Source: a virus. Taken from it: DNA of 26,695 bases. The translations under genes were made by a program, and so were the position numbers. Below, piece after piece: positions 1 to 5,954 of the stretch. The notes below the pieces were generated by a model. It saw nothing but the letters and a program-made list of their open reading frames with translations, searched no databases and was not told where the DNA came from. The DNA lies in IMG/VR virus record IMGVR_UViG_3300021376_000294, positions 1 to 26,695 of that record; one strand, written 5' to 3'. Each line of letters opens with the position of its first letter. Position 1 is the stretch's first letter.

Positions 1-281
1 CGTTCAGACCCACCAGTGCTGATGGCTACTTGGTCTGCGCCGGGAGAGTAAATGCCGGTGTTTGTGTCGCCGGTGAACTTCAGACTCGGCGTACCAGCAG
101 AGCCAAGGACCAAGGCAGAGTTGCTGCCGTTCTCCCGCATTTGCGGTACACCACCGGCTGTGCTGCCGTCGTGAACGACAACAACGTCCTTGTCGGTATC
201 CACAGTGAGCTCACCCACTGCACCCGTAAAGGTGCTGTGCTCCGCAGTGGTGCCGCGACGATTCTGTACTTGGGTGGCCAT
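1..281 (-). CDS. Fibre-like structural protein, N-terminal part (cut by window edge)
   Basis: Partial gene; only the first ~93 residues lie in the window. It opens MATQVQNRRGTTAEH and continues with GAVGELTVDTDKDVVVVHDG, the N-terminal pattern found on many phage tail or head fibres (RRGT..EH..F.GA.GE.tvDt.k..lvvHDG). It is followed by GDTNTGIYSPGADQVAI, a short repeat-like module also common in fibres. The ATG at 281 shares one base with the stop of the upstream gene (TAATG), which fixes the start and implies coupled translation. The region is visibly more GC-rich than the middle of the window. The role is inferred: a virion fibre or decoration protein that may contact the host. The C-terminal specificity region is outside the window. 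Confidence 0.8.
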   Translation of the reverse strand, partial: MATQVQNRRGTTAEHSTFTGAVGELTVDTDKDVVVVHDGSTAGGVPQMRENGSNSALVLGSAGTPSLKFTGDTNTGIYSPGADQVAISTGGSE

Positions 282-505
282 TAGGTGAGGGCTCCGTAGT
301 CCAACGTCCCGCTAGTGCTACCCGTGATCAGCCCATAGTCTTGATTCGCAAAAGCGATTCTCACAATCTCATCGCTGCCCTGATTGCGCTTCATGTACAA
401 AGCGCCGTCATAGGTGTTGATGCCAAGCTCTCGCAGCGCCAAATCGCTGGTGGTTGGCACCTTTCCAGCAACTGCAGAACTCTTGAGCTTGATTGTGTTA
501 GCCAT
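281..505 (-). CDS. Small fibre/structural protein related to fibre N-termini
   Basis: 74 residues beginning MANTIKLKSSAVAGKVPTTS, then a region of the form DLALRELGINTYDGALYMKR. This is the pattern 'ikLKrS...gkvPt.sdL.lgElaiNt.DGkLY.K' seen at the start of many phage fibre and structural proteins. It is complete and ends exactly where the fibre-like gene begins (one-base overlap), so the two are probably co-translated virion proteins. No signal peptide or membrane segment is seen. No clear Shine-Dalgarno precedes the ATG at 505; a small nested hairpin (GTCC/GGAC outside GGCT/AGCC) lies at about 511-534, just upstream. The family assignment is by pattern only. Confidence 0.75.
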   Translation of the reverse strand: MANTIKLKSSAVAGKVPTTSDLALRELGINTYDGALYMKRNQGSDEIVRIAFANQDYGLITGSTSGTLDYGALT

Positions 506-557
506 GTGGCTGTCCGAGTGGCTATTTAGCCGGACTGCTTAGTTTTCCGACCGGAGA

Positions 558-629
558 TCAATACGTTCCGCCATCTAAATCAAAACCGCTAGCAATCCCA
601 TTTTCAAGCTGTAGCAAGGTGTTTTTCCA
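558..629 (-). other. In-frame open extension after the stop of the 630-941 gene
   Basis: Directly after the TGA of the upstream gene the same frame stays open for 23 codons (WKNTLLQLENG...FDLDGGTY) and ends at a second TGA. The text looks protein-like and resembles short phage segments rich in 'LLQLENG'. A TTG at 617 could start a 19-residue peptide. It may be a readthrough extension, a remnant, or chance. The rest of the 506-629 gap holds only the small hairpin described with the next gene. Confidence 0.25.
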
Positions 630-941
630 TCAAGTGGCCCAGGGAACCCCTGCAGCCTTTGAGGGCTGGCGCTGTTCCTCGATTTGGCCCTGCAGGGCCT
701 GGACAATTTCCAGCACCTTGTCCCCGCCCAGGGCCTCCTTGACCCACTCGATCACCTGCTCCTTGGTGAGATCGGCGAAGGGAATCAAGTTCTCGGGACG
801 CTCAAGGCCAATCGAGCCGTAAGCGCCGGCGGAATAGGTGCCGTCGTGAGCATCCACGGTGTAGTGAGCGGTGTAGACATAGCCATCAGCGGTCTCCCGC
901 TCAAGATTGGCGATGTTCCAGGTGACGTTGAGATCGGACAT
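630..941 (-). CDS. DUF7936-like conserved phage protein
   Basis: 103 residues. The sequence starts MSDLNVTWNIANLERETADG and contains YTVDAHDGTYSAGAYGSIGL, PFADLTKEQVIEWVKEAL and a C-terminus with AALQ-like and PSKAAGVPW patterns. This matches the DUF7936 small proteins common in phages, including cyanophages, near tail and structural genes. It is predicted to be a beta-rich N-terminal half followed by a helix (Q-V-I-E-W-V-K-E-A-L). No enzyme motifs are visible. The start is the ATG at 941. It lies in the leftward structural/accessory segment, 124 bp upstream of the 74-residue fibre-like gene. Function is unknown. The family recognition is fairly confident. Confidence 0.8.
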   Translation of the reverse strand: MSDLNVTWNIANLERETADGYVYTAHYTVDAHDGTYSAGAYGSIGLERPENLIPFADLTKEQVIEWVKEALGGDKVLEIVQALQGQIEEQRQPSKAAGVPWAT

Positions 942-994
942 TGGTTAGGTGGTGGTAGGTGAAATGTAGACAGGGTGTGAAGGGTCAAAGACTA

Positions 995-1153
995 CTAGCT
1001 GTCAGCAAGACGTTTCATACCCTCGTCGTTGTTGGTATAAAGATCGTCCAAAGTTTTCTTGGCCATAAACTCACGTGTCACGGTGAGCGCATCCTTGTCT
1101 CGATTGTTTTCGATTGCTGCAAGCAGCTCCAGCTTGTAATCTTTTTGGGTCAT
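995..1153 (-). CDS. Small hypothetical protein (52 aa)
   Basis: ATG at 1153 to TAG at 995 encodes 52 residues starting MTQKDYKLELLAAIENNRDK and ending GMKRLADS. It is mostly helical and charged, with no cysteines, signal peptide or membrane segment. It lies in the same direction and register of small genes as its neighbours, 53 bp upstream of the DUF7936-like gene. The codon use and amphipathic helices look like a real gene. Function is not recognised. Confidence 0.6.
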   Translation of the reverse strand: MTQKDYKLELLAAIENNRDKDALTVTREFMAKKTLDDLYTNNDEGMKRLADS

Positions 1154-1171
1154 GGTTGTTAGAGCAAGTGA

Positions 1172-1333
1172 CTAAGGAAACTGGCGGTAGTAGTCTTCCA
1201 GCCATTCTTCGCCCATCAATTCTACCAGCTTTTCGTGGGTCAAGCTGTCGATCTACTCCATACAGTCCTTGAAGCGCCGCTCGTTTTTTTCTGGCGTAAG
1301 GGGGACAAGTATGGTAGTATAATTAAACTTCAC
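1172..1333 (-). pseudogene. Small gene interrupted by an in-frame amber codon
   Basis: A GTG at 1333 overlaps the TGA of the upstream ORF (GTGA) and begins a frame that reads 26 codons, meets TAG at 1253-1255, and then continues open for 26 more codons to TAG at 1172. Both halves look like one small acidic helical protein: ...TPEKNERRFKDCME, stop, then IDSLTHEKLVELMGEEWLED, then YYRQFP. The second half could also start at TTG 1243 or ATG 1213 as a separate tiny peptide. The 65-residue ORF upstream is itself uncertain, so the coupling argument is weak. Alternatives are a sequencing error, a decayed gene, or amber readthrough. Confidence 0.4.
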
Positions 1334-1527
1334 CCAGTGGCGTTACGATGCTGCTGCGCCCTCAGGCTTAGGTCTGGGGGCAATTTAATGCTTTCCCAGA
1401 CCCAGACGAGAGGGAGCCTTCTTTGGTTGGCTTCAAGTACGGCAACACGAGCCTTTGGTGATTCAATCTCACCGCTGCCTGCCGTCAGCGGACTATTCGG
1501 CCCCCTCCGAAAAAGGTTTGGATCCAA
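1330..1527 (-). CDS. Uncertain hypothetical ORF (65 aa)
   Basis: This frame starts at TTG 1527, three bases past the stop of the cysteine-rich gene upstream, and ends with TGA at 1330 inside the next GTG start. The product would be basic, proline-rich and without recognisable motifs (includes ARVAVLEANQRRLPLVWVWE). The close packing is the only support. Other frames here also hold short ORFs, for example a 34-codon one with a GTG start. This may be non-coding or decayed sequence. Confidence 0.3.
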   Translation of the reverse strand: MDPNLFRRGPNSPLTAGSGEIESPKARVAVLEANQRRLPLVWVWESIKLPPDLSLRAQQHRNATG

Positions 1528-1530
1528 AGC

Positions 1531-1698
1531 TTAGCAGATTTCTTGTGGAATGTAATAGGCGCAAAGGTGTGCCCTTTCATCATTCAGATTGTCCGCAAAA
1601 GACAATGGGACACCCGAAGGTATTGGTGTTATATGCCGGAGGCAACGGTCTTTGAGCGGGCAGCCAATTCCTTGGCACCACGTCATGTCGTTATTCAT
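1531..1698 (-). CDS. Cysteine-motif small protein, copy 1 (55 aa)
   Basis: ATG at 1698 to TAA at 1531, 55 residues. It has cysteines at 8, 13 and 19 in the arrangement WCQGIGCPLKDRCLRHI, plus two more near the C-terminus (LCAYYIP, QEIC). The spacing C-x4-C-P-[LM]-K-x2-C-[LM]-R is repeated exactly in a second gene at 7036-7230. It resembles small phage and bacterial proteins of the 'C..g.gCP.k..C.Ry' type that may bind a metal ion through their cysteines. Metal binding is inference. It is followed after three bases by an uncertain ORF. Function is unknown. Confidence 0.65.
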   Translation of the reverse strand: MNNDMTWCQGIGCPLKDRCLRHITPIPSGVPLSFADNLNDERAHLCAYYIPQEIC

Positions 1699-1710
1699 TA
1701 GAGGGTCTGA

Positions 1711-1941
1711 CTACTGGGCTTCAAGCTCGGCGGCGATGCACTCAATGCATCCGTGAATCGCTTGGTGTGCAGCGAACACACCAGCATCAGCGTCGGTGTC
1801 ACCAAGCGGTAGATCCATACGGACGAATTCATGCAAGGCACAAAGGGCGGCGGCAATTAAAGGTGCCATTTCCTCTGCAAAGGCAGGCAACCCTTCTGGG
1901 GTACGTCGTACCGCTTCAACGTCACAGCCGTAGCACAGCAT
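1711..1941 (-). CDS. Hypothetical protein (76 aa)
   Basis: 76 residues, ATG at 1941, acidic and alanine-rich (GLPAFAEEMAPLIAAALCAL, HEFVRMDLPLGDTDADAGVF). It contains four cysteines, two close to the N-terminus (CYGCD) and two toward the C-terminus (HGCIECIAAE), so a small metal-binding helical protein is possible. It ends 12 bp before the start of the 55-residue cysteine protein and is probably in the same transcript, downstream of the promoter at 2330-2359. No family recognised. Confidence 0.6.
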   Translation of the reverse strand: MLCYGCDVEAVRRTPEGLPAFAEEMAPLIAAALCALHEFVRMDLPLGDTDADAGVFAAHQAIHGCIECIAAELEAQ

Positions 1942-2027
1942 TGGCAGCGAATGAAAGTTTAGCCAATCTTAATACCGCTGTCTACGCTCATAGTGGCAGC
2001 CAGTGCCGTGACAGCGTATGATATCTC

Positions 2028-2246
2028 TCAGCATTGGTGATTTTGTTTAACATGATCGGATAATTGCTCAAAAGCATACCGAAGCGGGAGTCCATCACAG
2101 CAAGATGAATAGCGGTATGCCGCAAGACGATCATGGTCTGCAAGTTCGCCCGAGGCGGACCACTTAAGAGTTGTTAAATTGACAGAAAGAGTGGGGTTGA
2201 GAGATTTCAAGGGAACACCCGATGGGTTCTGTGTTAATCGTAGCAA
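2028..2246 (-). CDS. Hypothetical protein, start unclear (up to 72 aa)
   Basis: The frame has no ATG; TTG at 2246 is the longest option, and an internal TTG at the LKSLNP segment is another. The C-terminal half reads like a globular protein (SGELADHDRLAAYRYSSCCD, GLPLRYAFEQLSDHVKQNH) with an amphipathic helix. The overlapping frame also holds plausible short ORFs: a 32-codon ORF with an ATG near 2262 and a 48-codon ORF ending near 1990. The reading frame is therefore not settled. It is the first possible gene after the promoter at 2330-2359. Confidence 0.4.
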   Translation of the reverse strand: MLRLTQNPSGVPLKSLNPTLSVNLTTLKWSASGELADHDRLAAYRYSSCCDGLPLRYAFEQLSDHVKQNHQC

Positions 2247-2329
2247 ACCTGCATGTGATCATGAGAAATCACAGGAGAAATCTACAAGTTTCTTGATCTT
2301 TTAAGAATTTTTACCGAAATGCAAGTCCA

Positions 2330-2359
2330 AGTTTAGTCAGCCTTGACGATTTTTGTCAA
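2330..2359 (-). promoter_or_regulatory. Sigma-70-like promoter
   Basis: On the minus strand, TTGACA (2354-2359), an 18-base spacer, then TAAACT (2330-2335). It lies in the 184-bp gap between the gene at 2431-2715 and the ORF at 2028-2246 and points leftward into the small-gene/fibre segment. The -35 is perfect and the -10 differs from TATAAT at two positions. Transcription would begin near 2323. Confidence 0.55.
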
Positions 2360-2430
2360 GTGTTTGTAATGCTTTTGCTTTAGCTTTTTTTGGATGTACT
2401 TTTCTACTCCTCGACCTCGATCGTCAGCTA

Positions 2431-2715
2431 TTAAGAAGAGAAATAAATTACTTCGTTTTTAGTTCTGATGCTAATAACACGACGTGCATCAAAGCTACGC
2501 CATGCAGGTTTGCGATCATTTTCTTTATTTTGGGTTTCGCGAATGCGGAAGATATTCGGATCAAGGCAAGATTTACCAGTGCCTTTGATGTCGTTAAAAT
2601 CGCGTGGGTTGAAGGTCAGTTGACGTTTAGTGCCGTCTACTTTGCGGAAATTGACGGAAATAAAAGATGAACCAGCATTTTGAATTGCTTGGCGGATGAG
2701 TTCGTGGCGTTCCAT
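2431..2715 (-). CDS. WYL_2-like (Sm-like SH3 barrel) small phage protein
   Basis: 94 residues from ATG 2715. It starts MERHELIRQAIQNAGSSFIS, then VNFRKVDGTKRQLTFNPRDF, a central IKGTG, and a C-terminal AWRSFDARRVISIRTKNEV. The pattern 'v.F.K.DGt.R...fnpr...ikGtG....R......AWRSF...RV.sI' matches the small phage family Pfam calls WYL_2, predicted to have an Sm-like SH3 beta-barrel fold. These proteins may bind nucleic acid; the role is unproven. The ATG is preceded on the minus strand by a short GGGAATATCCCC inverted repeat that contains the likely ribosome-binding purines. A TATGAT near 2745 could be a -10 element but has no good -35. Confidence 0.7.
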   Translation of the reverse strand: MERHELIRQAIQNAGSSFISVNFRKVDGTKRQLTFNPRDFNDIKGTGKSCLDPNIFRIRETQNKENDRKPAWRSFDARRVISIRTKNEVIYFSS

Positions 2716-2789
2716 GGGGATATTCCCTGTTGTTCTCCCCTATCATACGCCATACGCATTGAAATGACAGGACCGTTACAAAAACTTAA

Positions 2790-3101
2790 TCAATCAATAC
2801 CCCTGAACCATTTACGTTTGTTTTGGAACCACTCTGCGAGAGCTAGAGGATCTTGAGGCCCCTTTAAATGATCAGATGGATCCGGCTCACCAATATCAAG
2901 GGCTTGACAAAAATCATCGAGATCCGTAGGGTCATCACCAAGAATCGCGGCCCTACGGGCCTGACTGAGCATTGTCGCAACACTTGGATTATGATCTGCC
3001 CATTTTTGAATCCACGCCATGTCTTCTAGTTCGACAGGTGCCCTAAACCTTATTCTTTCGCAAATGAACTCAACCCTGAGACGCACCTGAGTAGAAAGCA
3101 T
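2790..3101 (-). CDS. Hypothetical protein (103 aa)
   Basis: 103 residues from ATG 3101. The N-terminal half is basic (RLRVEFICERIRFRAPVELE) and the middle is acidic (LGDDPTDLDDFCQALDIGEP). The C-terminus LALAEWFQNKRKWFRGID is aromatic and basic. It is probably helical and cytoplasmic; no signal peptide or membrane segment is visible. It follows a rho-independent terminator at 3133-3156, so it needs its own promoter or readthrough. No family recognised. Confidence 0.65.
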   Translation of the reverse strand: MLSTQVRLRVEFICERIRFRAPVELEDMAWIQKWADHNPSVATMLSQARRAAILGDDPTDLDDFCQALDIGEPDPSDHLKGPQDPLALAEWFQNKRKWFRGID

Positions 3102-3132
3102 CTATGCTCTCGCGACTCCGTTAGAGTTCCAC

Positions 3133-3156
3133 AAAAAAATGGGGGCAAAGCCCCTT
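3133..3156 (-). terminator. Rho-independent terminator
   Basis: Minus-strand stem GGGGC/GCCCC with loop TTT, extended by flanking AAA/TTT pairs and followed by CATTTTTTT. It sits 26 bp after the stop of the 3182-3484 gene. It probably ends the unit started at the promoter 3556-3583. Confidence 0.75.
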
Positions 3157-3181
3157 TCCTTACGCCTGATCCTTAAACAGT

Positions 3182-3484
3182 CTAACGTCTGGCAAGTATC
3201 ATGGCGTCTGCCATACAATAAGAAAGGGAGGCAATGCATTCAGGGATGTCCATTTCGCATTCAACAGCAAAGCGATCAAATTCCTTGCTAAAGTAATGCT
3301 GGATGAAGAACCCCATAGCAACCTGGGCATATTCCTCTCTTAATGCTTCATCCCGATAAGTTTCGAGGATGGTTTCAAGACGATTGTCGTCAATCGTCTG
3401 AGAGTCCGATAGTTTTTGCAGTCGCTTCGATATACGAGCAAACTTTGCTTTCAGCTTGGCAGACAAGTTCATAGCGGTAGTCAT
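3182..3484 (-). CDS. Hypothetical helical protein (100 aa)
   Basis: The ATG at 3484 gives 100 residues; another ATG follows at 3472 and the frame extends up to a TTG at 3508. The N-terminus is basic (NLSAKLKAKFARISKRLQKL), followed by an acidic helical body (ETILETYRDEALREEYAQVA) and a C-terminus with three cysteines. It is predicted to be all-alpha and soluble. It appears to be transcribed alone between a good promoter (3556-3583) and a terminator (3133-3156), which suggests independent regulation. Function unknown. Confidence 0.65.
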   Translation of the reverse strand: MTTAMNLSAKLKAKFARISKRLQKLSDSQTIDDNRLETILETYRDEALREEYAQVAMGFFIQHYFSKEFDRFAVECEMDIPECIASLSYCMADAMILARR

Positions 3485-3555
3485 CAAAGGATTGACCAAC
3501 GTGTGCAAATTGTAAAACTTTTAAAACAGGCGTGTCGACCGTTAAGGTCACCTCA

Positions 3556-3583
3556 ATGATATCAGCACTTCTTTAGGTGTCAA
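3556..3583 (-). promoter_or_regulatory. Sigma-70-like promoter
   Basis: Minus strand: TTGACA (3578-3583), 16-base spacer, TATCAT (3556-3561). It is located 72 bp upstream of the ATG at 3484 and is the strongest promoter match in the left part of the window. Confidence 0.6.
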
Positions 3584-3646
3584 CGGAAATGGTCATGCTC
3601 TTAAAGATTTCTGCTTAATTATAAGTCATAATTAATGATATTTTAT

Positions 3647-4357
3647 TTATTCGTGCCAACGTTCCACGAAATCATCAAAGCCCCCAGGGCCGCCACAGGG
3701 ACGCGAGAGGCGATCTACTGGTATTTCATAACCTGAAGTTATAGGTGTTCTATAATCTTTTTTCCTGAACCACTGAGTGATGATATATTTCTTGCCAGAC
3801 TCGGGTGGTAAAGCCTGATGGCTGGTCCAGTCGTTCTCAATATCAGTTCCTGGAAGCAGATTATTCCAAAGTAAAGCATCGCCTGCTCTAGGTTTAAATT
3901 GAAGTTTTAATTGCGGGAACCTTGTAAATCCACCTTCTTCGACATCATTCAAATAAAGCATAAACGTCCAGGTACGTTGATTATCATTGGGTGCAAAAAT
4001 TCTATATGTTTCAGAATTTAAAGGAAAGAAATCAGTATGCTCTTTAAAATATTGACCGATTTCATATTTTTGACCTTGGATTGGCTCTGATTTATTCAGG
4101 GGTATTTTAACAGTATCTATAATTTTATTTTCCAGATGTTTAGTTTCTTTGGTAATATGCTGATCAAAATAACAGGTTTTACTGGTCCTGAAATCCGTTA
4201 TTCGTCTCTCACCCATTTCTGCAACAGTTGATGCGGTTGAGTAGACATCGATAATTTCAATAACTTTATTCAATATTTTAGTGTCAGTTTCAAATCCTTT
4301 CAAATAATAAAAGTCTACAACATCAATATCCAACTTATAAGGTTCAAGGTGTTTCAT
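3647..4357 (-). CDS. 2OG-Fe(II) oxygenase, prolyl-4-hydroxylase-like
   Basis: 236 residues. The double-stranded beta-helix signature of Fe(II)/2-oxoglutarate dioxygenases is intact: the iron ligands H107 and D109 (EHTDFF), the distal ligand H180 (TSHQALPP) and K190 (GKKYIITQWF) for the 2-oxoglutarate carboxylate. Between them lies the P4H-type block RTWTFMLYLNDVEEGGFTRF and FKPRAGDALLWNN. This matches the P4Hc class, which hydroxylates proline or other residues using O2, Fe(II) and 2-oxoglutarate; related genes occur in many cyanophages. The substrate is unknown. The start ATG at 4357 overlaps the upstream gene by 14 bp, so the three genes 4887-3647 form an operon. The region is very AT-rich compared with the fibre genes. 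Confidence 0.85.
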   Translation of the reverse strand: MKHLEPYKLDIDVVDFYYLKGFETDTKILNKVIEIIDVYSTASTVAEMGERRITDFRTSKTCYFDQHITKETKHLENKIIDTVKIPLNKSEPIQGQKYEIGQYFKEHTDFFPLNSETYRIFAPNDNQRTWTFMLYLNDVEEGGFTRFPQLKLQFKPRAGDALLWNNLLPGTDIENDWTSHQALPPESGKKYIITQWFRKKDYRTPITSGYEIPVDRLSRPCGGPGGFDDFVERWHE

Positions 4358-4679
4358 CTTTTTCGATTACAGGATTGCTGATGGAAAGAGTGGGAAGGGG
4401 AATTGATCCATTGTTCCATTCCTCTTTAATTGTAGCGGTTTCTTTCCAATCTTTTTCTATTTCATCTATTTCTTTGTGGTATTGTTTGATGGCATCATCT
4501 ATTTCTTTTTCTACCTTATATTCAATGTAAATTTCTTCTAGCCAGATAAGGAAGGCAACAATTAAAAAATCAATTGGTGCTATATTTGTTTTTACCGATT
4601 TGCGTAAATCTTTAAATAATTGCAGCTTAAGTTTTGGTGGTTGTGAAATACCAAAAAAGTCGTCATTGTTGTTTCTCAT
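4344..4679 (-). CDS. Hypothetical protein with a possible membrane segment (111 aa)
   Basis: 111 residues from ATG 4679. A hydrophobic stretch around residues 35-54 (APIDFLIVAFLIWLEEIYIE) may insert in a membrane or pack as a buried helix. It is followed by a strongly charged helical or coiled-coil stretch (YKVEKEIDDAIKQYHKEIDE). Its 3' end overlaps the oxygenase start by 14 bp and its 5' end overlaps the upstream gene by 17 bp. It is therefore coexpressed with the oxygenase and could be a partner. No family recognised. Confidence 0.65.
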   Translation of the reverse strand: MRNNNDDFFGISQPPKLKLQLFKDLRKSVKTNIAPIDFLIVAFLIWLEEIYIEYKVEKEIDDAIKQYHKEIDEIEKDWKETATIKEEWNNGSIPLPTLSISNPVIEKDETP

Positions 4680-4887
4680 TTGAAATTGACTCCTGTTTGT
4701 GAATCCAAGTTTTCAGCTCATGCAAGTAGCAGCGAAGCATTTCTGCTTTTTCGATGTGCCAGAGATTTCTATCTACAAAAAAGGCAGCATTGTGAGCATC
4801 TATTGCCTTTAGTATTTGGTGGATAGGAGCGTTCCAACTATCCCTTTCAGGAGTATTAAATTCTCTTTTAGACACTTTATTAACCAT
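4663..4887 (-). CDS. Hypothetical protein (74 aa), first gene of the oxygenase operon
   Basis: 74 residues from ATG 4887, predicted helical (PIHQILKAIDAHNAAFFVDR, KAEMLRCYLHELKTWIHKQE). It overlaps the next gene by 17 bp. It is divergently oriented from the plus-strand gene at 4938, with only 50 bp between the two starts, so promoters for both directions must lie in that gap. Function unknown. Confidence 0.65.
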   Translation of the reverse strand: MVNKVSKREFNTPERDSWNAPIHQILKAIDAHNAAFFVDRNLWHIEKAEMLRCYLHELKTWIHKQESISNEKQQ

Positions 4888-4893
4888 TCATAG

Positions 4894-4918
4894 TATGATC
4901 CCTATAAACGGAATCATA
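4894..4918. promoter_or_regulatory. Dyad in divergent promoter region, possible operator
   Basis: TATGAT (4894-4899) and ATCATA (4913-4918) form an inverted repeat with 13 bases between the arms, inside the 50-bp gap between divergent starts at 4887 and 4938. AT-rich hexamers (CATAAT, TAATAT) that could act as -10 elements overlap it; no clear -35 is visible. It could bind a regulator controlling both directions. It could also be chance. Confidence 0.3.
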
Positions 4919-4937
4919 ATATACCCGTCTTAATAAA

Positions 4938-5105
4938 ATGTCTGGTAAAAAGGGTTTGTATGCCAACATTCAAGCAAAACGGAAGAGAATTGCGTCTCAG
5001 AAGGCCCGTGGAGAGACGCCTGATCGGATGAGAAAGCCTGGTTCTAAAGGTGCTCCTACGGCGGCGGCATTTAAGCAGGCTGCAAAGACTGCCAAGGAAA
5101 AATAA
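4938..5105 (+). CDS. Small basic conserved phage protein (55 aa)
   Basis: The ATG at 4938 to TAA at 5105 gives 55 residues starting MSGKKGLYANIQAKRKRIAS, with MRKPGSKGAPTAAAFKQAAK near the end. The 'KKGLYANI.AKRkRI' and 'MRkPGSKGAPTa.aF..aa' patterns match small, very basic proteins found near structural genes in many phages, including cyanophages. It is probably a nucleic-acid-binding or virion-associated protein; this is not established. The stop overlaps the ATG of the next gene (TAATG). It is one of the few rightward genes in the window. Confidence 0.75.
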   Translation: MSGKKGLYANIQAKRKRIASQKARGETPDRMRKPGSKGAPTAAAFKQAAKTAKEK

Positions 5106-5236
5106 TGGCTAAACAAGCGCCAAAAGGCTATCATTACATGCCAGACGGAAAACTGATGAAGGACTCAGCGCATAAAGCGAAAGGTAAAGGCTATGGCGGC
5201 AAAAAAGGATTCAAGACTGGAAAAGGTGGGCGTTGA
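5105..5236 (+). CDS. Small basic conserved phage protein (43 aa)
   Basis: 43 residues: it begins MAKQAPKGYHYMPDGKLMKD and ends in a lysine/glycine-rich tail (KGYGGKKGFKTGKGGR). The 'PKGYHYMPDG.LMKDS.HK' pattern is familiar from phage genomes next to the preceding family. It is coupled upstream by TAATG and its 3' end overlaps the next gene by 44 bp in another frame. The high lysine/glycine content suggests DNA or RNA binding or packing into the virion. Function unknown. Confidence 0.7.
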   Translation: MAKQAPKGYHYMPDGKLMKDSAHKAKGKGYGGKKGFKTGKGGR

Positions 5237-5480
5237 CGGCTATAACAAACCTAAGCGTACACCAAATCATCCAACCAAAAGTCATATAGTTGTAGCCAAG
5301 GATGGTGATCAAATAAAAACCATTCGCTTTGGACAACAGGGAGCCGATACGAAGCCTCCCCGGAAAGGAGAAAGCGAAGCCGATAAGGCTAAACGAGCTG
5401 CATTTAAAGCACGCCATGCAAAAAACATTGCAAAAGGTAAAATGAGTGCAGCGTATTGGGCTAATCGGGCCAAGTGGTAA
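5193..5480 (+). CDS. Conserved basic phage protein (DUF6321-like, 95 aa)
   Basis: 95 residues from ATG 5193. Key blocks are KVGVDGYNKPKRTPNHPTKS, HIVVAKDGDQIKTIRFGQQG and a C-terminus FKARHAKNIAKGKMSAAYWA followed by NRAKW. This is a highly recognisable phage/cyanophage family (kvGv.GyNKPKRTP.HP.KSH.Vvak.Gd..k.IRFGqqG...RHa.NI.kGkmSaAYWa...KW), annotated as DUF6321. The exact DUF number is from memory. Function is unknown. Its conservation beside virion genes suggests a structural or packaging role. It is the third gene of the rightward cluster. Confidence 0.8.
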   Translation: MAAKKDSRLEKVGVDGYNKPKRTPNHPTKSHIVVAKDGDQIKTIRFGQQGADTKPPRKGESEADKAKRAAFKARHAKNIAKGKMSAAYWANRAKW

Positions 5481-5669
5481 TGATTCGCACCTATTCGGTT
5501 TTTTGGTTTTCCGGGGAGCATCTTCGGTTATTTTGCTTTTAATAAAAATTCTCGAGCAATTGGACTCCTGAGACAAATATCAAGAAAAGCTAAAGGAGTC
5601 ACAACCACATCATTGAAGGTTCTATGATTAGAGCGTAGAGCAAGCGTTCTTGCGCTATCCCTTAAAACT

Positions 5670-5954
5670 ATGAAAAAACCCCAAATCACAATTACTCAAA
5701 AGCGTTTCCTTGAGAAATTCGATGATTATACGAATCGCGGATCCGCCCCACAAAAAATAAAAGATCTGCGCAGTTCTTGGAAAATCCAAGATAGAACTAT
5801 TAATAAATGCTATCGATTAGGTCTTCTAAGGAAAGTTGATACCATAGATGATCAGCATAGGTTTGTGGTTAATCCCGATTACAGAGAAGTATTAGGATTT
5901 GTGCGTCAATCTTTTCAGAGCCATGTAACTCGTAAACGAAGTTCAGCCATTTAA
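5670..5954 (+). CDS. Hypothetical small protein, possibly winged-helix (94 aa)
   Basis: 94 residues from ATG 5670. An N-terminal TQKRFLEKF is followed by helices and the block DRTINKCYRLGLLRKVDTID and then DQHRFVVNP, which has the look of a recognition helix plus beta-wing, suggesting a small DNA-binding regulator. This fold assignment is inference. It ends at the bidirectional terminator 5953-5984, facing a minus-strand gene of similar size and layout (5983-6264). The 189-bp gap upstream (5481-5669) holds a GACTCC/GGAGTC inverted repeat and AT-rich sequence but no gene that I can support. Confidence 0.6.
   Translation: MKKPQITITQKRFLEKFDDYTNRGSAPQKIKDLRSSWKIQDRTINKCYRLGLLRKVDTIDDQHRFVVNPDYREVLGFVRQSFQSHVTRKRSSAI

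Noticed and set aside
506-545. Stretch resembling the start of a tRNA-Ser/Leu (TGTCCGAGTGG)
   Set aside because: No anticodon stem or T-arm can be folded; it is just a small nested hairpin.
2353-2670. 105-codon plus-strand open frame
   Set aside because: It overlaps the WYL_2-like minus-strand gene and a minus-strand promoter, and its composition is that of an antisense frame.
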